The position numbers and the translations under genes were made by a program. A DNA stretch of 64,000 bases. Source: a bacterium (lineage in GTDB: Bacteria > Chloroflexota > Anaerolineae > Caldilineales > Caldilineaceae). The DNA is taken from NCBI GenBank assembly GCA_016124945.1, contig WGMT01000031.1, positions 62,001 through 126,000 of the forward strand. Reading direction: 5' to 3'. Positions 1 through 8,810 of this stretch are shown piece by piece. The notes beneath the pieces are model-generated. The model was given only the letters and a program-made list of their open reading frames with translations. It had not been told where the DNA came from and made no database searches. Position 1 is the first letter of the stretch; the number at the start of each line of letters is the position of its first letter.

Positions 1-989
1 AGAACGTGGTTGGCCAGTTCACCCGACGCACGATGGGGCCGTCCTGTGGCGATGGCGTCGGCTATGTCGGCCAGGCCAAGGCCACGCGACGCTTCCAGGT
101 TGGGGTAGACAGGCTCGATCTCCGTCCACTCGCTATCGCCGGTCTTGCGCAACAGGGTGACACCGCCAAAGGTATTGGGATCGGGCAAGCTCAGGGTGCC
201 GTCGGTGCCGTAGATCTCGATGCGGGGCAACGCCGACGCCTTGACGTCAAACGTGGTGATGATGGTGCCCACCGCGCCACTGTGGAAATCCAACAGCCCT
301 ACCACATGGGTGGGTACATCCACCGTCATCACCGTCCCCTTGAGCGGCTCGCTAAGGATCGTGCGCTCGGGCCAGGTCACACGAGTGGCCCCGGTGACAC
401 GGCGCACGTCCCCCAGCGTGGCGACCAGGGCGGTGAGGTAGTAGGGCCCCATATCGAACATGGGGCCGCCGCCGGCTTTGTAGTAGAACTCGGGGCTTGG
501 GTGCCAGTGTTCGTGGCCGCGGCTCATCATGAAAGCCGTGGCCGCCACCGGCACGCCGATGACGCCGTCGTCGATGAGTTTGCGCGCCGATTGCAGCCCG
601 CCGCCGAGGAAGGTGTCAGGCGCACAGCCGACACGAAGTCCTTTGGCGGCGGCGAGTTCGAGCAATTCCTGTCCTTCGGACGCACGTAGCGCCAGCGGTT
701 TTTCGCTGTAGACGGATTTGCCCGCAGCCAACGCCGCCTTGGCCACGCTGTAATGTGCGCCGGGAATCGTGAGGTTGAGGACAATGTCGATCTCTGGATC
801 GGCCAGCAATTCGTCCACACCCAGCACACGTGGAATATTCCACTGGGCGGCGGCAGCTTCGGCGGCTTCCCGACGTAGATCGGCCACTGCCGCAATCTCA
901 ATCGTGGGTAGCCGTTGCGCCACCGTAAAATATTGCTTGCTGATGTTGCCACAACCAATCATGCCGATACGGGCAGGGAGAGTGTTCAC
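1..989 (-). CDS. Gfo/Idh/MocA-family oxidoreductase, 3' end cut by the window
   Basis: This is a NAD(P)-dependent sugar or inositol-type dehydrogenase. I translated it by hand from a GTG start at 989, preceded by an AAGGA-type ribosome site. The N-terminus has a Rossmann dinucleotide-binding turn (GMIGCGNIS, residues 9-17). The family signature EKP follows at residues 96-98 (YSEKPLA), and the substrate-domain motif [12 protein letters not shown] comes near residue 175. About 329 residues are visible and the frame is still open at base 3, so the C-terminus lies outside the window. It sits downstream of the ThuA gene on the same strand, a pairing common in sugar-oxidation loci, with a hairpin repeat between them. 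The substrate cannot be read from the sequence. Family assignment is secure; specific function is unknown. Confidence 0.9.
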   Translation of the reverse strand, partial: MNTLPARIGMIGCGNISKQYFTVAQRLPTIEIAAVADLRREAAEAAAAQWNIPRVLGVDELLADPEIDIVLNLTIPGAHYSVAKAALAAGKSVYSEKPLALRASEGQELLELAAAKGLRVGCAPDTFLGGGLQSARKLIDDGVIGVPVAATAFMMSRGHEHWHPSPEFYYKAGGGPMFDMGPYYLTALVATLGDVRRVTGATRVTWPERTILSEPLKGTVMTVDVPTHVVGLLDFHSGAVGTIITTFDVKASALPRIEIYGTDGTLSLPDPNTFGGVTLLRKTGDSEWTEIEPVYPNLEASRGLGLADIADAIATGRPHRASGELANHV

Positions 990-1040
990 GCTTAGATCCT
1001 TGGGAGAGGGTGGGTTTGGTTATGTTTGCGATGGGGCGGG

Positions 1041-1149
1041 TGATGTGTAATGCGTAATCCGTAACCCAGATCGTGTCGAGCATGTGATGCCCCAATTGGA
1101 CTTCATATACTCAACACGATCTGGGTTACTCATTACTCCTTACTCATTA
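1041..1149. repeat. Inverted repeat built of 8-mers between ThuA and oxidoreductase genes
   Basis: A perfect 16-bp core (1061-1076, GTAACCCAGATCGTGT) is inverted at 1114-1129. Both arms continue outward as degenerate 7-8 bp units of the type TAATGCG and TAATGAGTAAGG. The outer unit of the right arm contains the TAA stop codon of the ThuA gene (1147-1149 on the minus strand). It could act as a terminator or processing hairpin inside a two-gene operon. Confidence 0.8.
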
Positions 1150-1794
1150 CGTCCTGCTCGCCCAAATCAGCCCGCGCCGCACGATCTCTTTCGCTTCGGG
1201 CACGTCGAAGTCTTTGGCCACGTGGCCCAAGGACGAGTAGAAGATCTTGCCCTGTCCCCAGCGGCGCTTCCAGACCACGGGCATGACGGTGCCTTCGATC
1301 CAGGGCGCGTATTGACCGCCGAAGGTGGTCGTCGCCAGCACTTCGTTGTTGGGATCAACGTGCATGTAGTACTGTTCGCTGTGCATTTTGAAGTCACTGA
1401 GGCCGGCAGTGATGGGGTCATCGTGATTGATGATGTTGACTTCATAATCGATGATGTTGCCGGGGTGCGCCACCCACTGCCCCCCCACCATGAACTGGTA
1501 TTCGGTGTTGTTGCGGAAGGCGTCGGCCATACCGCCGTGCCAGCCCGCAAAGCCGGTGCCCGCTTTGATCGTCTCCAGCAGGCATTTTTCCTGCTCTTTG
1601 GTGATGGTGCTCATGGTGTAGACCTGTGAGATCAGGTCGAAGGAGCGCATCTTGGCTTCGTCGGTGTAGACGTCGAGGGTGGTGTGAATTTCGACATCGA
1701 AACCGGCTTCTTCCAGAAGCGGCGCGAAAATGTTGACGCACTGTTCAGGCTCGTGGCCCGACCAGCCGCCCCAAACCATCAATGCTTTTTTCAT
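1147..1794 (-). CDS. ThuA-domain protein (trehalose-utilisation family)
   Basis: A 215-residue protein that is essentially one ThuA domain, a class I glutamine-amidotransferase-like fold. It starts [19 protein letters not shown]. The central motif [13 protein letters not shown] (near residues 82-94) and the later GHVAKDF segment are typical of the family. ThuA-like proteins take part in catabolism of disaccharides and oxidised sugars, commonly next to Gfo/Idh/MocA dehydrogenases, as here. No signal peptide is visible, so it should be cytoplasmic. Its stop codon lies inside the tandem 8-mers of the downstream hairpin. The exact reaction of the family is not established. Domain call is secure, role is inferred from context. 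Confidence 0.88.
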   Translation of the reverse strand: MKKALMVWGGWSGHEPEQCVNIFAPLLEEAGFDVEIHTTLDVYTDEAKMRSFDLISQVYTMSTITKEQEKCLLETIKAGTGFAGWHGGMADAFRNNTEYQFMVGGQWVAHPGNIIDYEVNIINHDDPITAGLSDFKMHSEQYYMHVDPNNEVLATTTFGGQYAPWIEGTVMPVVWKRRWGQGKIFYSSLGHVAKDFDVPEAKEIVRRGLIWASRT

Positions 1795-1828
1795 CTTGTC
1801 CGTGCTTTCTAAGTGGGGTGTACGGTGA

Positions 1829-2083
1829 TTATTTCAATGTCTCAACCAGGTTGACATAGGCCTGCATCGCCTCGTCCTGGCTGAGTCCTTTGCGCTCGGC
1901 CCAGGCGTCGTACTTGGCGCGGCCAACCAGATCGGTGAAACCGGGCCGCTTGCCGGTGACATCGCCGACGGTGGCCTGCTTGTAGAATGCGTAAAGTTTC
2001 AGGAGATTTTCGTTGTTGGGGCGTTTGGGTAAAGACTGCGCCTCTTGGGCAGCCGCTTCAAATTGCGCCTTGAGATCAGACAT
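1829..2083 (-). CDS. Acyl-CoA-binding protein
   Basis: A small cytosolic carrier of about 84 residues that binds long-chain acyl-CoA esters. The start ATG at 2083 was chosen over an upstream in-frame ATG at 2107 because a GAGGAGG ribosome site lies 6-7 bases ahead and the protein then has the usual ACBP length. The classic signature is present: [19 protein letters not shown], followed by [12 protein letters not shown]. The Tyr and Lys residues of this helix contact the CoA in characterised ACBPs. Bacterial ACBPs are patchily distributed. It lies just upstream of the ThuA gene on the same strand (34 bp spacer), so co-transcription is possible, but no functional link is evident. Confidence 0.93.
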   Translation of the reverse strand: MSDLKAQFEAAAQEAQSLPKRPNNENLLKLYAFYKQATVGDVTGKRPGFTDLVGRAKYDAWAERKGLSQDEAMQAYVNLVETLK

Positions 2084-2162
2084 AACAGCCTCCTCGGCGT
2101 ACAACAAATTGATACCGTCAGTACGTCGTCAGTATACCATTCTCGCAGGCAAGAGACAACGA

Positions 2163-2400
2163 GGGTGGTATAATGCGTGGTGCGCAGAGCGCAGAGCGTA
2201 GTGCGTAGTGCGTGGGTAGAGGACGCCCCGTCCTTTTTCGTAGCTGCACGCTATCAGCGTGCGGTTTGTCCTCTACGAAACCATTTACATTGGTGCGTCA
2301 TCTCGTCTACGATGAACCGCACGCTGATAGCGTGCAGCTACGTAGATGAGCACAATACCCTCTACACACGCAACACGCACCACGCACCACTACCCAATCA
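2163..2400. repeat. Nested inverted repeat: 8-mer arms around a 104-bp palindromic element (copy 1)
   Basis: This spacer between divergent genes has no open gene. The outer arms are GTGCGTAGTGCG-type units (about 2172-2212) and their complement (about 2361-2395). Inside lies a palindromic element at 2239-2342. Its arms (2240-2267 and 2315-2342) contain the small palindrome GCACGCTATCAGCGTGC followed by GGTTT. A second copy, inverted and with a similar loop, lies at 36426-36530. Confidence 0.85.
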
Positions 2401-2419
2401 CCACCCCAACGAGATCCAC

Positions 2420-3307
2420 ATGCCCACACGCATCCTCAACTTCGGTTCGTTGAACATTGACCACGTCTACCGCGTCGAAGCGTTTGTGCGACCGGGGGAG
2501 ACGATCCACAGCTTGTCCTATCGGCAATTTGCCGGCGGCAAGGGATTCAACCAGTCGATTGCGCTGGCGCGGGCCGGTGCGCCGGTCTATCACGCCGGGA
2601 AGATCGGGCCGGAGGGCGGTTGGCTGTTGGAGATGCTTGCCACCGCCGGCGCCGTCACCGAGGACGTTTTGCAGGTGGAGACGCCCACCGGCCACGCCCT
2701 GATTCAGGTGGACGACCAGGGAGAGAATTCGATTATCCTCTTCGGCGGGGCCAACCAGGCCATCACCGCCGAGGACGTGGCGCGCGTGCTGAGCCGCTTT
2801 ACGGCAGGCGACTATCTGCTGCTCCAGAACGAGATCAGCCAGATGCCACTTATTTTGCAGCGGGCGACGGCATTAGGGCTGCGCGTGGTGTTCAACCCTG
2901 CGCCCATGACACGGGCGCTGCTCGACTATCCGCTGGGTGGTGTGTCGATCTTCATTGTCAACGAAACCGAGGGCGAGGCGTTGACCGGTGTGTCCGCACC
3001 CGACGCCATGTTGGACGAGATGCGCCGTCGCTTCCCCGCTGCGGCCACGGTGTTGACCCTGGGCGGGGCGGGTGCCATCTTTGCCGATGCAGATCGGCGC
3101 ATTCCCATCCCCGCCGTCCCCGTCACCGCCGTGGACACCACCGCCGCCGGCGACACCTTCACCGGCTACTTTCTGGCGGGAATCGTGCGGGGCAATGGTG
3201 TGGAAGACGCGCTACACGAAGCGGCCCGCGCGGCGGCGATCTGTGTGACACGTCCTGGCGCAGCGGAGTCGATCCCTGGGAGGAGAGAGGTAATGCGTGA
3301 TGCGTAA
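2420..3307 (+). CDS. rbsK: Ribokinase (PfkB family)
   Basis: It phosphorylates D-ribose to ribose 5-phosphate using ATP in the cytoplasm. The frame is open further upstream, but the family begins at ATG 2420 (MPTRILNFGSLNIDHVYRV), giving 295 residues, close to the usual ~300. The PfkB signatures are both present: the N-terminal glycine motif FAGGKGFNQSIALAR near residue 38, and the C-terminal DTTAAGDTFTGYFLAG, which holds the catalytic Asp and anion-hole glycines. rbsD follows at once, supporting ribose as substrate, although other pentoses or nucleosides cannot be excluded. The last five codons (VMRDA) and the TAA are read from the tandem ATGCGTAA repeat of the downstream hairpin, so the natural C-terminus may have been altered by repeat insertion. 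Confidence 0.92.
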   Translation: MPTRILNFGSLNIDHVYRVEAFVRPGETIHSLSYRQFAGGKGFNQSIALARAGAPVYHAGKIGPEGGWLLEMLATAGAVTEDVLQVETPTGHALIQVDDQGENSIILFGGANQAITAEDVARVLSRFTAGDYLLLQNEISQMPLILQRATALGLRVVFNPAPMTRALLDYPLGGVSIFIVNETEGEALTGVSAPDAMLDEMRRRFPAAATVLTLGGAGAIFADADRRIPIPAVPVTAVDTTAAGDTFTGYFLAGIVRGNGVEDALHEAARAAAICVTRPGAAESIPGRREVMRDA

Positions 3308-3362
3308 TTGGCAGAGGCGATTTCGCCTTCTGAGTTACGCATTACGGATTACGCATCACGTT
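3290..3362. repeat. Hairpin of ATGCGTAA-type units between rbsK and rbsD
   Basis: The left arm (3291-3309) reads as TAATGCGTGATGCGTAAT. The right arm (about 3334-3360) is the complement of the same type of unit. An inner perfect palindrome, GGCGATTTCGCC, lies near 3316-3327. The stop codon of ribokinase is inside the left arm. Confidence 0.8.
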
Positions 3363-3399
3363 CCTTCGCTCCCACCATCTACTTTGTAGGAGAATCTTG

Positions 3400-3795
3400 A
3401 TGAAAAAGAGCGGAATTCTCAACGCCGAGATTGCTGCGGTGGTGGCCCAACTCGGTCACATGGACACTGTCACGATTGGCGATGCCGGGCTGCCCATCCC
3501 CCAAGGGCCCAAACGCATTGATTTGGTGGTGAAGCCCGGCCTGCCCGCGTTTTTGGATGTCCTCGCCGTGGTGTTACAGGAGCAAGTGGTGGAAAAGGCC
3601 GTCATCGCCGCCGAAATGGAACAGGTCAACCCCGATCTTTACCGGCAGTTGCGGGAAATCCTCGGGCAGATTCCTGTGGAAAGCGTGCCCCACGAGGAGT
3701 TCAAAGCACGCACCGTGGGCAGCCGCGCCGTCATCCGCACAGGAGAATTCACGCCCTATGCGAATGTGATTCTGGTGTCGGGGGTGGCGTTTTAG
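3400..3795 (+). CDS. rbsD: D-ribose pyranase
   Basis: RbsD interconverts the beta-pyranose and beta-furanose forms of D-ribose and so feeds ribokinase, whose gene is directly upstream. The 131-residue product matches the family length (E. coli 139). Diagnostic segments are MKKSGILNAEIAAVVAQLGH with the catalytic-site His at its end, then GDAGLPIPQGPKRIDL, and the C-terminal TGEFTPYANVILVSGV. ATG 3400 is preferred over the TTG at 3397 because AGGAG (3388-3392) sits 7 bases upstream. No ribose ABC transporter genes are in the window. Immediately after the stop codon the sequence turns into GGGATTG-type 7-mers. Confidence 0.94.
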   Translation: MKKSGILNAEIAAVVAQLGHMDTVTIGDAGLPIPQGPKRIDLVVKPGLPAFLDVLAVVLQEQVVEKAVIAAEMEQVNPDLYRQLREILGQIPVESVPHEEFKARTVGSRAVIRTGEFTPYANVILVSGVAF

Positions 3796-3932
3796 TTAGG
3801 GATTGGGCATTGGGGCATAGGCGCTAAGTTAAGCATTGTACGAGAAAGTGCCGGGGACGTTTCGCTGCAGCGAGACGGGACATTCACGCCTGGCGACACG
3901 TCCAACGTGACGTCCCCGGCACTTTCTCTCCA
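3796..3932. repeat. 7-mer stretch and a GTGCCGGGGAC hairpin
   Basis: 3796-3824 is a short array of TTAGGGA/TTGGGCA-type 7-mers abutting the rbsD stop. 3842-3860 and 3910-3928 are perfect 19-bp inverted arms (GAGAAAGTGCCGGGGACGT). Inside them lies the perfect 12-bp palindrome TCGCTGCAGCGA at 3862-3873. The arm resembles a second hairpin at 33232-33299 that contains GTGCCAGGCAC. Confidence 0.8.
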
Positions 3933-3977
3933 TCCGCGTTCTATCTTACTTACTTTCAATCGAAGAGGAGACTCTGC

Positions 3978-5954
3978 ATGGCCGAGGGGATACAACAGGA
4001 CGATCTATTCCGCCTGCGCTTTTTGCAGGATGCGGCGCTGTCGCCCGATGGGCGGCAGGTGGTGTACACGGTGATGCACACCCAAGAGGAGAAGGCGGAC
4101 AAGCCCAGTGAGGACAAGCCGAAAAGCTGGCGCGATGTGAGGACGCTCTGGCTGCTCTCGCTTGCGGACGGCAACAGCCGCCAGTTGACGGCGAACACGT
4201 CCAACGCATACGCGCCGGCATGGTCGCCCAGCGGTGAGGCGGTGGCCTTCCTCTCCGACAGGCAGGGGACGACGCAGATCTTCTTACTGCCCATGACCGG
4301 CGGCGAGGCGCGTCCACTCACCTCCTTTGCACTAGGGGTGACAGGACGCCCCGTCTGGTCGCCTGACGGCAGCCGCATTGCCTTCACCGTCGGCCCACAG
4401 GACGCAGCCCACGCCGACGATGTGCCCTATCGCTTCACCCGCCGCGTCTACCGCTTTGACGGCATGGGCATGGTCGACCGCGCCGTGCAGAACATCTTCA
4501 GCGTGGACGTAGACAGCAGCGAAACCAAACAGTGGACCGACAACAACGCCTACAATGTGCAGCCCGAATGGTCGCCCGACGGGCAGACGATCCTCTTCCA
4601 GTCGCGCTTTTCGCCCGAAGACAGCGGACAGTTCGGCACGCTCGACCTGGTGGACGGCGAGGGCAATGTGCGCACCGTCCTCAGCGGGTGGCGTGGGATG
4701 GCCGCAGCGCGCTGGCTACCCGACGGCAAGCGCATCCTCTTTGCCGCCGCCCGTGGCGAGTTGCCCATCGGCACACAGAACGACCTGTGGAGCATGGACA
4801 TCGACGGGAGTGATTTTGTCAACCACACCGAGGGGTTGGACCGTCAAGTGGCGGCGGATCTTCAGCCTGATTTCCCGCCGGGGGCGCTGGGCGAATCGAA
4901 GATTTTGGTGGACGCTGCGGGCGAGTCGGCCTACGTGCAGGTACAGGACGGCGGCGAAGTGCCGATCTACCGTGTCTCGCTCAAAGAGAAGGGCTACGCC
5001 GCCGTGGTCAGCGGCGAACGCAGTTGCTTCCCGCTGGGGCTGCATGGTGACACGTTGATCTTCGCCGTCAGCGAGTTGAACAACCCCACCGATCTCTTTA
5101 GCGTGGACCTCGGCACCGGCGCAGAGCGGCAGTGGACGCAGATCAACCGCGCCTTGCTTGAACAGCGCGCCCTGCCCAAAACCGTCCACATGACCTTTGC
5201 CGGAGAGGACGGCGTTGACGTGGAAGGCTGGGTGATGCTACCTGCCACTGGACAGGCGCCCTTCCCCGGATTCCTCTACATTCATGGGGGGCCACACAGC
5301 GGTTTTGGGCATGTCTTTTCGTTTGATTTCCAGATGTTGGCCGGCGCAGGCTACGCCGTGATTTTCATCAACCATCGGGCGTCTACAGGCTACGGCAACG
5401 CTTTTGCCACGGCGATCAAGGGCGACTGGGGTCATTTGGACTACACTGATCTCATGGCGGGCGTCGATGCCGCCATTGAACGGGGACTGGTGGACGGCGA
5501 GCGGCTGGCGTTGGGCGGCCTTTCGGGCGGCGGCAACCTCACCTGCTGGATCGTAGGCCAGACCGACCGTTTCAAGGCTGCCATCCCCGAAAACCCGGTG
5601 ACGAATTGGGTGAGCTTCTACGGCGTCAGCGACATCGGCCCCTGGTTCGCTGTGGATCAACTGGGCGGCCACCCGCACGAGATCCCCGACGTCTACCAGC
5701 GCTGTTCGCCCATCACCTACGCCCACCGCTGCAAGACGCCCACACTGCTGATCCAGGGCAACAACGATTGGCGCTGCCCGGCGGAACAGTCGGAACAGTT
5801 CTACGCCGTGCTCAAGGTCAACGGCTGCCCGGTAGAAATGGTGCGCCTGCCCAATAGCTCCCACGCCGAATCCATCGGCGGGGCATGGCGCATCCGCAAG
5901 GTACACAATGAGGCGTTGATGGGGTGGGTGAAGAAGTATGTGGAGGTTGGGTAA
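3978..5954 (+). CDS. S9-family prolyl oligopeptidase-type peptidase (acylaminoacyl-peptidase-like)
   Basis: A 658-residue serine peptidase, predicted cytoplasmic because no signal peptide is visible. The N-terminal two thirds is a beta-propeller with WSPDG-type (TolB/PD40-like) repeats: SPDGRQV, WSPSGEAVAF, WSPDGSRIAF, WSPDGQTILF. The C-terminal alpha/beta-hydrolase domain has the nucleophile in GLSGGG (Ser516), Asp597 in QGNNDWRCP and His629 in NSSHAES. This is the order and spacing of the S9C peptidases, which trim short or N-acylated peptides. The start ATG follows GAGGAG. The gene ends next to a GATGATGGGG repeat and is convergent with a lipoprotein gene. Peptidase family is secure; substrate is unknown. 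Confidence 0.92.
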   Translation: MAEGIQQDDLFRLRFLQDAALSPDGRQVVYTVMHTQEEKADKPSEDKPKSWRDVRTLWLLSLADGNSRQLTANTSNAYAPAWSPSGEAVAFLSDRQGTTQIFLLPMTGGEARPLTSFALGVTGRPVWSPDGSRIAFTVGPQDAAHADDVPYRFTRRVYRFDGMGMVDRAVQNIFSVDVDSSETKQWTDNNAYNVQPEWSPDGQTILFQSRFSPEDSGQFGTLDLVDGEGNVRTVLSGWRGMAAARWLPDGKRILFAAARGELPIGTQNDLWSMDIDGSDFVNHTEGLDRQVAADLQPDFPPGALGESKILVDAAGESAYVQVQDGGEVPIYRVSLKEKGYAAVVSGERSCFPLGLHGDTLIFAVSELNNPTDLFSVDLGTGAERQWTQINRALLEQRALPKTVHMTFAGEDGVDVEGWVMLPATGQAPFPGFLYIHGGPHSGFGHVFSFDFQMLAGAGYAVIFINHRASTGYGNAFATAIKGDWGHLDYTDLMAGVDAAIERGLVDGERLALGGLSGGGNLTCWIVGQTDRFKAAIPENPVTNWVSFYGVSDIGPWFAVDQLGGHPHEIPDVYQRCSPITYAHRCKTPTLLIQGNNDWRCPAEQSEQFYAVLKVNGCPVEMVRLPNSSHAESIGGAWRIRKVHNEALMGWVKKYVEVG

Positions 5955-6028
5955 AAGGGGATGATGGGGATGATGAGATGATGGGGATGATGAGATGCAG
6001 TATCATCATCCCATCATCAATGCATTAG
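5953..6028. repeat. GATGATGGG tandem hairpin between convergent genes
   Basis: The left arm is an array of GATGATGGG/GATGATGAGAT units directly after the peptidase stop codon. The right arm is the complement (TCATCATCCCATCATC) and reaches the stop codon of the minus-strand lipoprotein gene at 6025-6027. Placement suits a shared bidirectional terminator. Confidence 0.78.
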
Positions 6029-6579
6029 CGCGGTTGAAATGTATCCAAAATCGCCTCTGCATCTGCCCTACATTGATCAGACTGATCAGGGGGAAGGGGA
6101 TCGAGGTGAATGACGGCAAAAAGAAAGGATGAACTGTCAATTGTCAGGTGATACATTATGTAGCGACCACCAGCAAATGCAATATGAACATCCTGGGACC
6201 ATTCGTAGCCTGCCAAACTCACCAGATTACTTTCATCAGGTTCGGGCCATCCTCTGGCTCCTTCCGACAAGTTGAAGCGGCACCCGGAGATTTCTCGATG
6301 ATAAAGAACAGGTTCTCGATACTGGTCGATTTCTGCGTAGTCCCAAATGTCTTTGTTATAGCGCACCTGAAATAAATTTCCCCATGTAGTCGGCCCTTCA
6401 TAAAGGATCTCGTCATCGCTGAGTTGCACAGTAGGTTGTGGAGAGATGGGCTGTTGGGGAGAAGGCACAGGTGAAGGCTCTTCTGTAGGGGGCGGTTCCG
6501 GTGGCGATGGGGGTATAGAATTACAACCAGATATCAAGAGTAGGATCAAAAGCGTTGCCGAAACACGCATTTTGTACAT
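6025..6579 (-). CDS. Putative lipoprotein of unknown function
   Basis: 184 residues. The N-terminus is a lipoprotein signal with lipobox LISGC (Cys at about residue 19), followed by a Pro/Glu/Ser-rich linker to residue ~50 that probably spans the cell envelope. The rest is a small globular domain beginning DDEILYEGPTTWGNLFQVRY, with a single Cys pair (SGCRF and DQCRADA) that may form a disulfide. The ATG follows an AGGGGA ribosome site. I do not recognise the domain. It ends tail-to-tail with the S9 peptidase gene. Confidence 0.72.
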   Translation of the reverse strand: MYKMRVSATLLILLLISGCNSIPPSPPEPPPTEEPSPVPSPQQPISPQPTVQLSDDEILYEGPTTWGNLFQVRYNKDIWDYAEIDQYREPVLYHREISGCRFNLSEGARGWPEPDESNLVSLAGYEWSQDVHIAFAGGRYIMYHLTIDSSSFLFAVIHLDPLPPDQSDQCRADAEAILDTFQPR

Positions 6580-7430
6580 CTTTCGTCCCCTTTGGGTGTA
6601 AAACGGATAGGTTCACAGCGGAGCAGACGAAACACAGACACAACAGACCAACTTGCTCTGTATGTGTCGGCGTCTTCCTCAGATGGGGACGATGTTATCA
6701 GTGAAAGCTGAGGAAACAGCCAGAATCTTCACGCCATCGTTGAAGGTAACGATGAGGAATTAAGGTCCATCATATCCCCCCCCGTTTTTTGTCAAGTGTT
6801 GACGAATTTTTGGGGTGTACTTCATCCATAGAACTTGCCGAATGAATTCGGCGTCTAATACGGGAAACCGGCTCTTGATGATTTAGAAAATAACCTGGTA
6901 AGACGTAGGTGCGGTTTTTAACCGCACGGCTTCCCATCCAGAGAGAACCGCAGCTAAAAGCAGCGGCTACGGTTGCCTGATTAAAATCTTAATGTTCAAA
7001 AGCCGGTTCTGGGAACACGATTTATCGTGTTTCCCCTACCAGCCGGCGGTTTCAACCGCTGGGTTACCGGATTATTTTGTTAACCTTCAACAACCGTCGG
7101 GTTACCAGATTATTTCATTAAGCTTCAATATCCGCTCAGATCTGCCCAATCCGCCCAATCCGCGTTCTATCTCTCCTAGAATCAGAAGTCCCGCATCCTG
7201 CCCCAGCAATTTGACCGACTCTCCTATCTAAAGTAAAATTCAAGGTCGGTACGTGCCAGGTAGCACCGCGGCGGGAATTTGTTCACGCCTGAAATGTGGA
7301 CAGATGCCCGTTATTTTAGATTTTATCCTGAAATTCACAGCAGCCCGGTGAGGCTAACCAGTATTGAGCCGACGTCCGGCTGCGCACTGTAATTTCAGGA
7401 TAAAAACTTACTGAGAAGTGGGTACTTCCA
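6580..7430. other. Gene-free spacer with small hairpins upstream of ffh
   Basis: No convincing gene. It contains a perfect hairpin GTGCGGTT-TTT-AACCGCAC (6909-6927) and an imperfect one with CCGCAGC/GCAGCGG arms at about 6945-6975. Repeated TACCGGATTATT/TACCAGATTATT blocks lie near 7065-7110. At 7128-7178 there is a run of CCCAATCCG-type units ending in TCCGCGTTCTAT, a 12-mer seen elsewhere in the window, and at 7321-7405 a large hairpin (listed separately). Confidence 0.6.
7321..7405. repeat. 85-bp hairpin in the ffh leader
   Basis: Perfect 15-bp arms (TTTTATCCTGAAATT at 7321-7335, inverted at 7391-7405) with further imperfect pairing inside (CAGCAGCCCGG against CCGGCTGCGCACTG). It ends 25 bases before the ffh start codon. 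It could be a leader structure, a terminator of upstream transcription or another member of the palindromic repeats. It lacks the conserved apical loop of SRP RNA. Confidence 0.65.
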
Positions 7431-8801
7431 GTGTTCGAAAGTCTGTCGGATCGACTCCAAACCATCTTTGGGCAACTCGCCGGCCATGGCAAGCTCTCTG
7501 AGAGCGATGTCAATGCTGCGCTGCGCGAGGTACGTCTGGCGCTGCTCGAAGCAGACGTCAACTACAAGGTGGTGAAGGATTTCATCAACCGCATCAAAGA
7601 ACGCGCCATTGGCGTCGAGGTGATGAGCAGCCTCACCCCTGCCCAACAGGTGGTGAAGATCGTCAACGAAGAGTTGATCGAGCTGCTGGGCAAACCGGCG
7701 TCGTTGAATTTGTCGGGCCAGCCGGCGGTGATCATGCTGGTGGGCTTGCAGGGCGCGGGGAAGACCACAATGGCGGCTAAACTGGCGTTGCGCCTGCGCA
7801 AGTCGGGGCAGCGTCCTCTGTTGGTGGCGGCGGACATCTACCGCCCGGCGGCTATCAAGCAGTTGGAAGTGCTGGGCCAGCAGATCGACGTGCCCGTACA
7901 CAGCGAAGGGACAGCCGTCCCCGCGCCAACGATTGCACGCAACGGCCTGCGCCTGGCGCGCGAGAAAGCTTACACCGTCGTCATCCTTGACACCGCCGGT
8001 CGCTTGCAGATCGACGACGACATGATGCGCGAATTGGAGCAGGTGCGCCTCGTCTCGCAGCCGTCCGACGTGCTCATGGTGGTAGACGCCATGACCGGTC
8101 AGGAAGCGGTGCAGGTGGCAGATGGCTTCAACAAGCGCGTACCACTTAGCGGCCTGATCATGACCAAGATCGACGGCGATGCCCGCGGCGGCGCCGCTTT
8201 GAGCATCCGCGAGGTGACAGGCGTGCCCATCAAGTTCTTGGGCACCAGCGAGAAGATGGACGGCATCGAGCCCTTCCAGCCCGATCGCCTCGCCGGCCGC
8301 ATTTTGGGGATGGGCGACATTCTCACCCTGATCGAACGGGCGCAGGACAACATTTCCGAAGAGGAAGCCGCCGCCATGGAGGCCAAACTGGCCGAAGGCG
8401 ACTTCGATTTTGAAGACTTCCTCGATCAACTGCGCCAGTTGAAGAAGATGGGATCAGTCACCGATTTGCTCAAGATGATCCCTGGCATGAACCAGCTTGC
8501 CAAACAGGTCGATCCACAGGAAGCGACCGACAATTTGAAGCGGGTCGAGGCCATCATTAACAGCATGACCCTCTTCGAGCGCCACAACCCCGATGTCCTC
8601 AACGGCAGCCGCCGAAGGCGCATCGCTACAGGTAGCGGCAACACCGTACAGGATGTGAACCAACTGCTCAAGCAGTTCAAAGATATGCGTAAAATGATGA
8701 AGCAGATGGGGTTGATGGGCAAGGGCAAAAAGGGAAAACGCCGTAACAGCCGCGGTGGCATGGGCGGCAATTTTATGGACATGTTCAACAACATGCGCTA
8801 G
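7431..8801 (+). CDS. ffh: Signal recognition particle protein Ffh
   Basis: GTPase subunit of the signal recognition particle, which binds signal sequences of nascent membrane and secreted proteins and delivers them to FtsY. The 456-residue product has the N domain (1-90), the G domain with P-loop GLQGAGKTT (about 105-113), DTAGR (about 188-192) and TKID (about 246-249). The methionine-rich M domain (about 330-456) contains the GSRRRRIATGSG RNA-binding motif and a Met/Gly/Lys-rich tail. The start is GTG at 7431 with only a weak ribosome site. rpsP, khpA and rimM follow, a conserved arrangement. A stable leader hairpin lies directly upstream. No SRP RNA gene was found nearby. Confidence 0.98.
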   Translation: MFESLSDRLQTIFGQLAGHGKLSESDVNAALREVRLALLEADVNYKVVKDFINRIKERAIGVEVMSSLTPAQQVVKIVNEELIELLGKPASLNLSGQPAVIMLVGLQGAGKTTMAAKLALRLRKSGQRPLLVAADIYRPAAIKQLEVLGQQIDVPVHSEGTAVPAPTIARNGLRLAREKAYTVVILDTAGRLQIDDDMMRELEQVRLVSQPSDVLMVVDAMTGQEAVQVADGFNKRVPLSGLIMTKIDGDARGGAALSIREVTGVPIKFLGTSEKMDGIEPFQPDRLAGRILGMGDILTLIERAQDNISEEEAAAMEAKLAEGDFDFEDFLDQLRQLKKMGSVTDLLKMIPGMNQLAKQVDPQEATDNLKRVEAIINSMTLFERHNPDVLNGSRRRRIATGSGNTVQDVNQLLKQFKDMRKMMKQMGLMGKGKKGKRRNSRGGMGGNFMDMFNNMR

Positions 8802-8810
8802 ACAACGATA

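Noticed and set aside
2177..2419. Upstream extension of ribokinase from 2177
   Set aside because: The added 81 residues are encoded by the inverted repeat and have no homology to the family; ATG 2420 gives the normal N-terminus.
7254..7272. T-box-like motif (AGGTAGCACCGCGG) upstream of ffh
   Set aside because: Only 10 of 14 positions match the antiterminator consensus, there is no terminator with T-run after it, no Stem I is visible, and ffh is not an amino-acid-related gene.
7321..7405. SRP RNA (ffs) candidate next to ffh
   Set aside because: The hairpin lacks the conserved GGAAGCAGC-type apical motif, so proximity to ffh alone does not support it.
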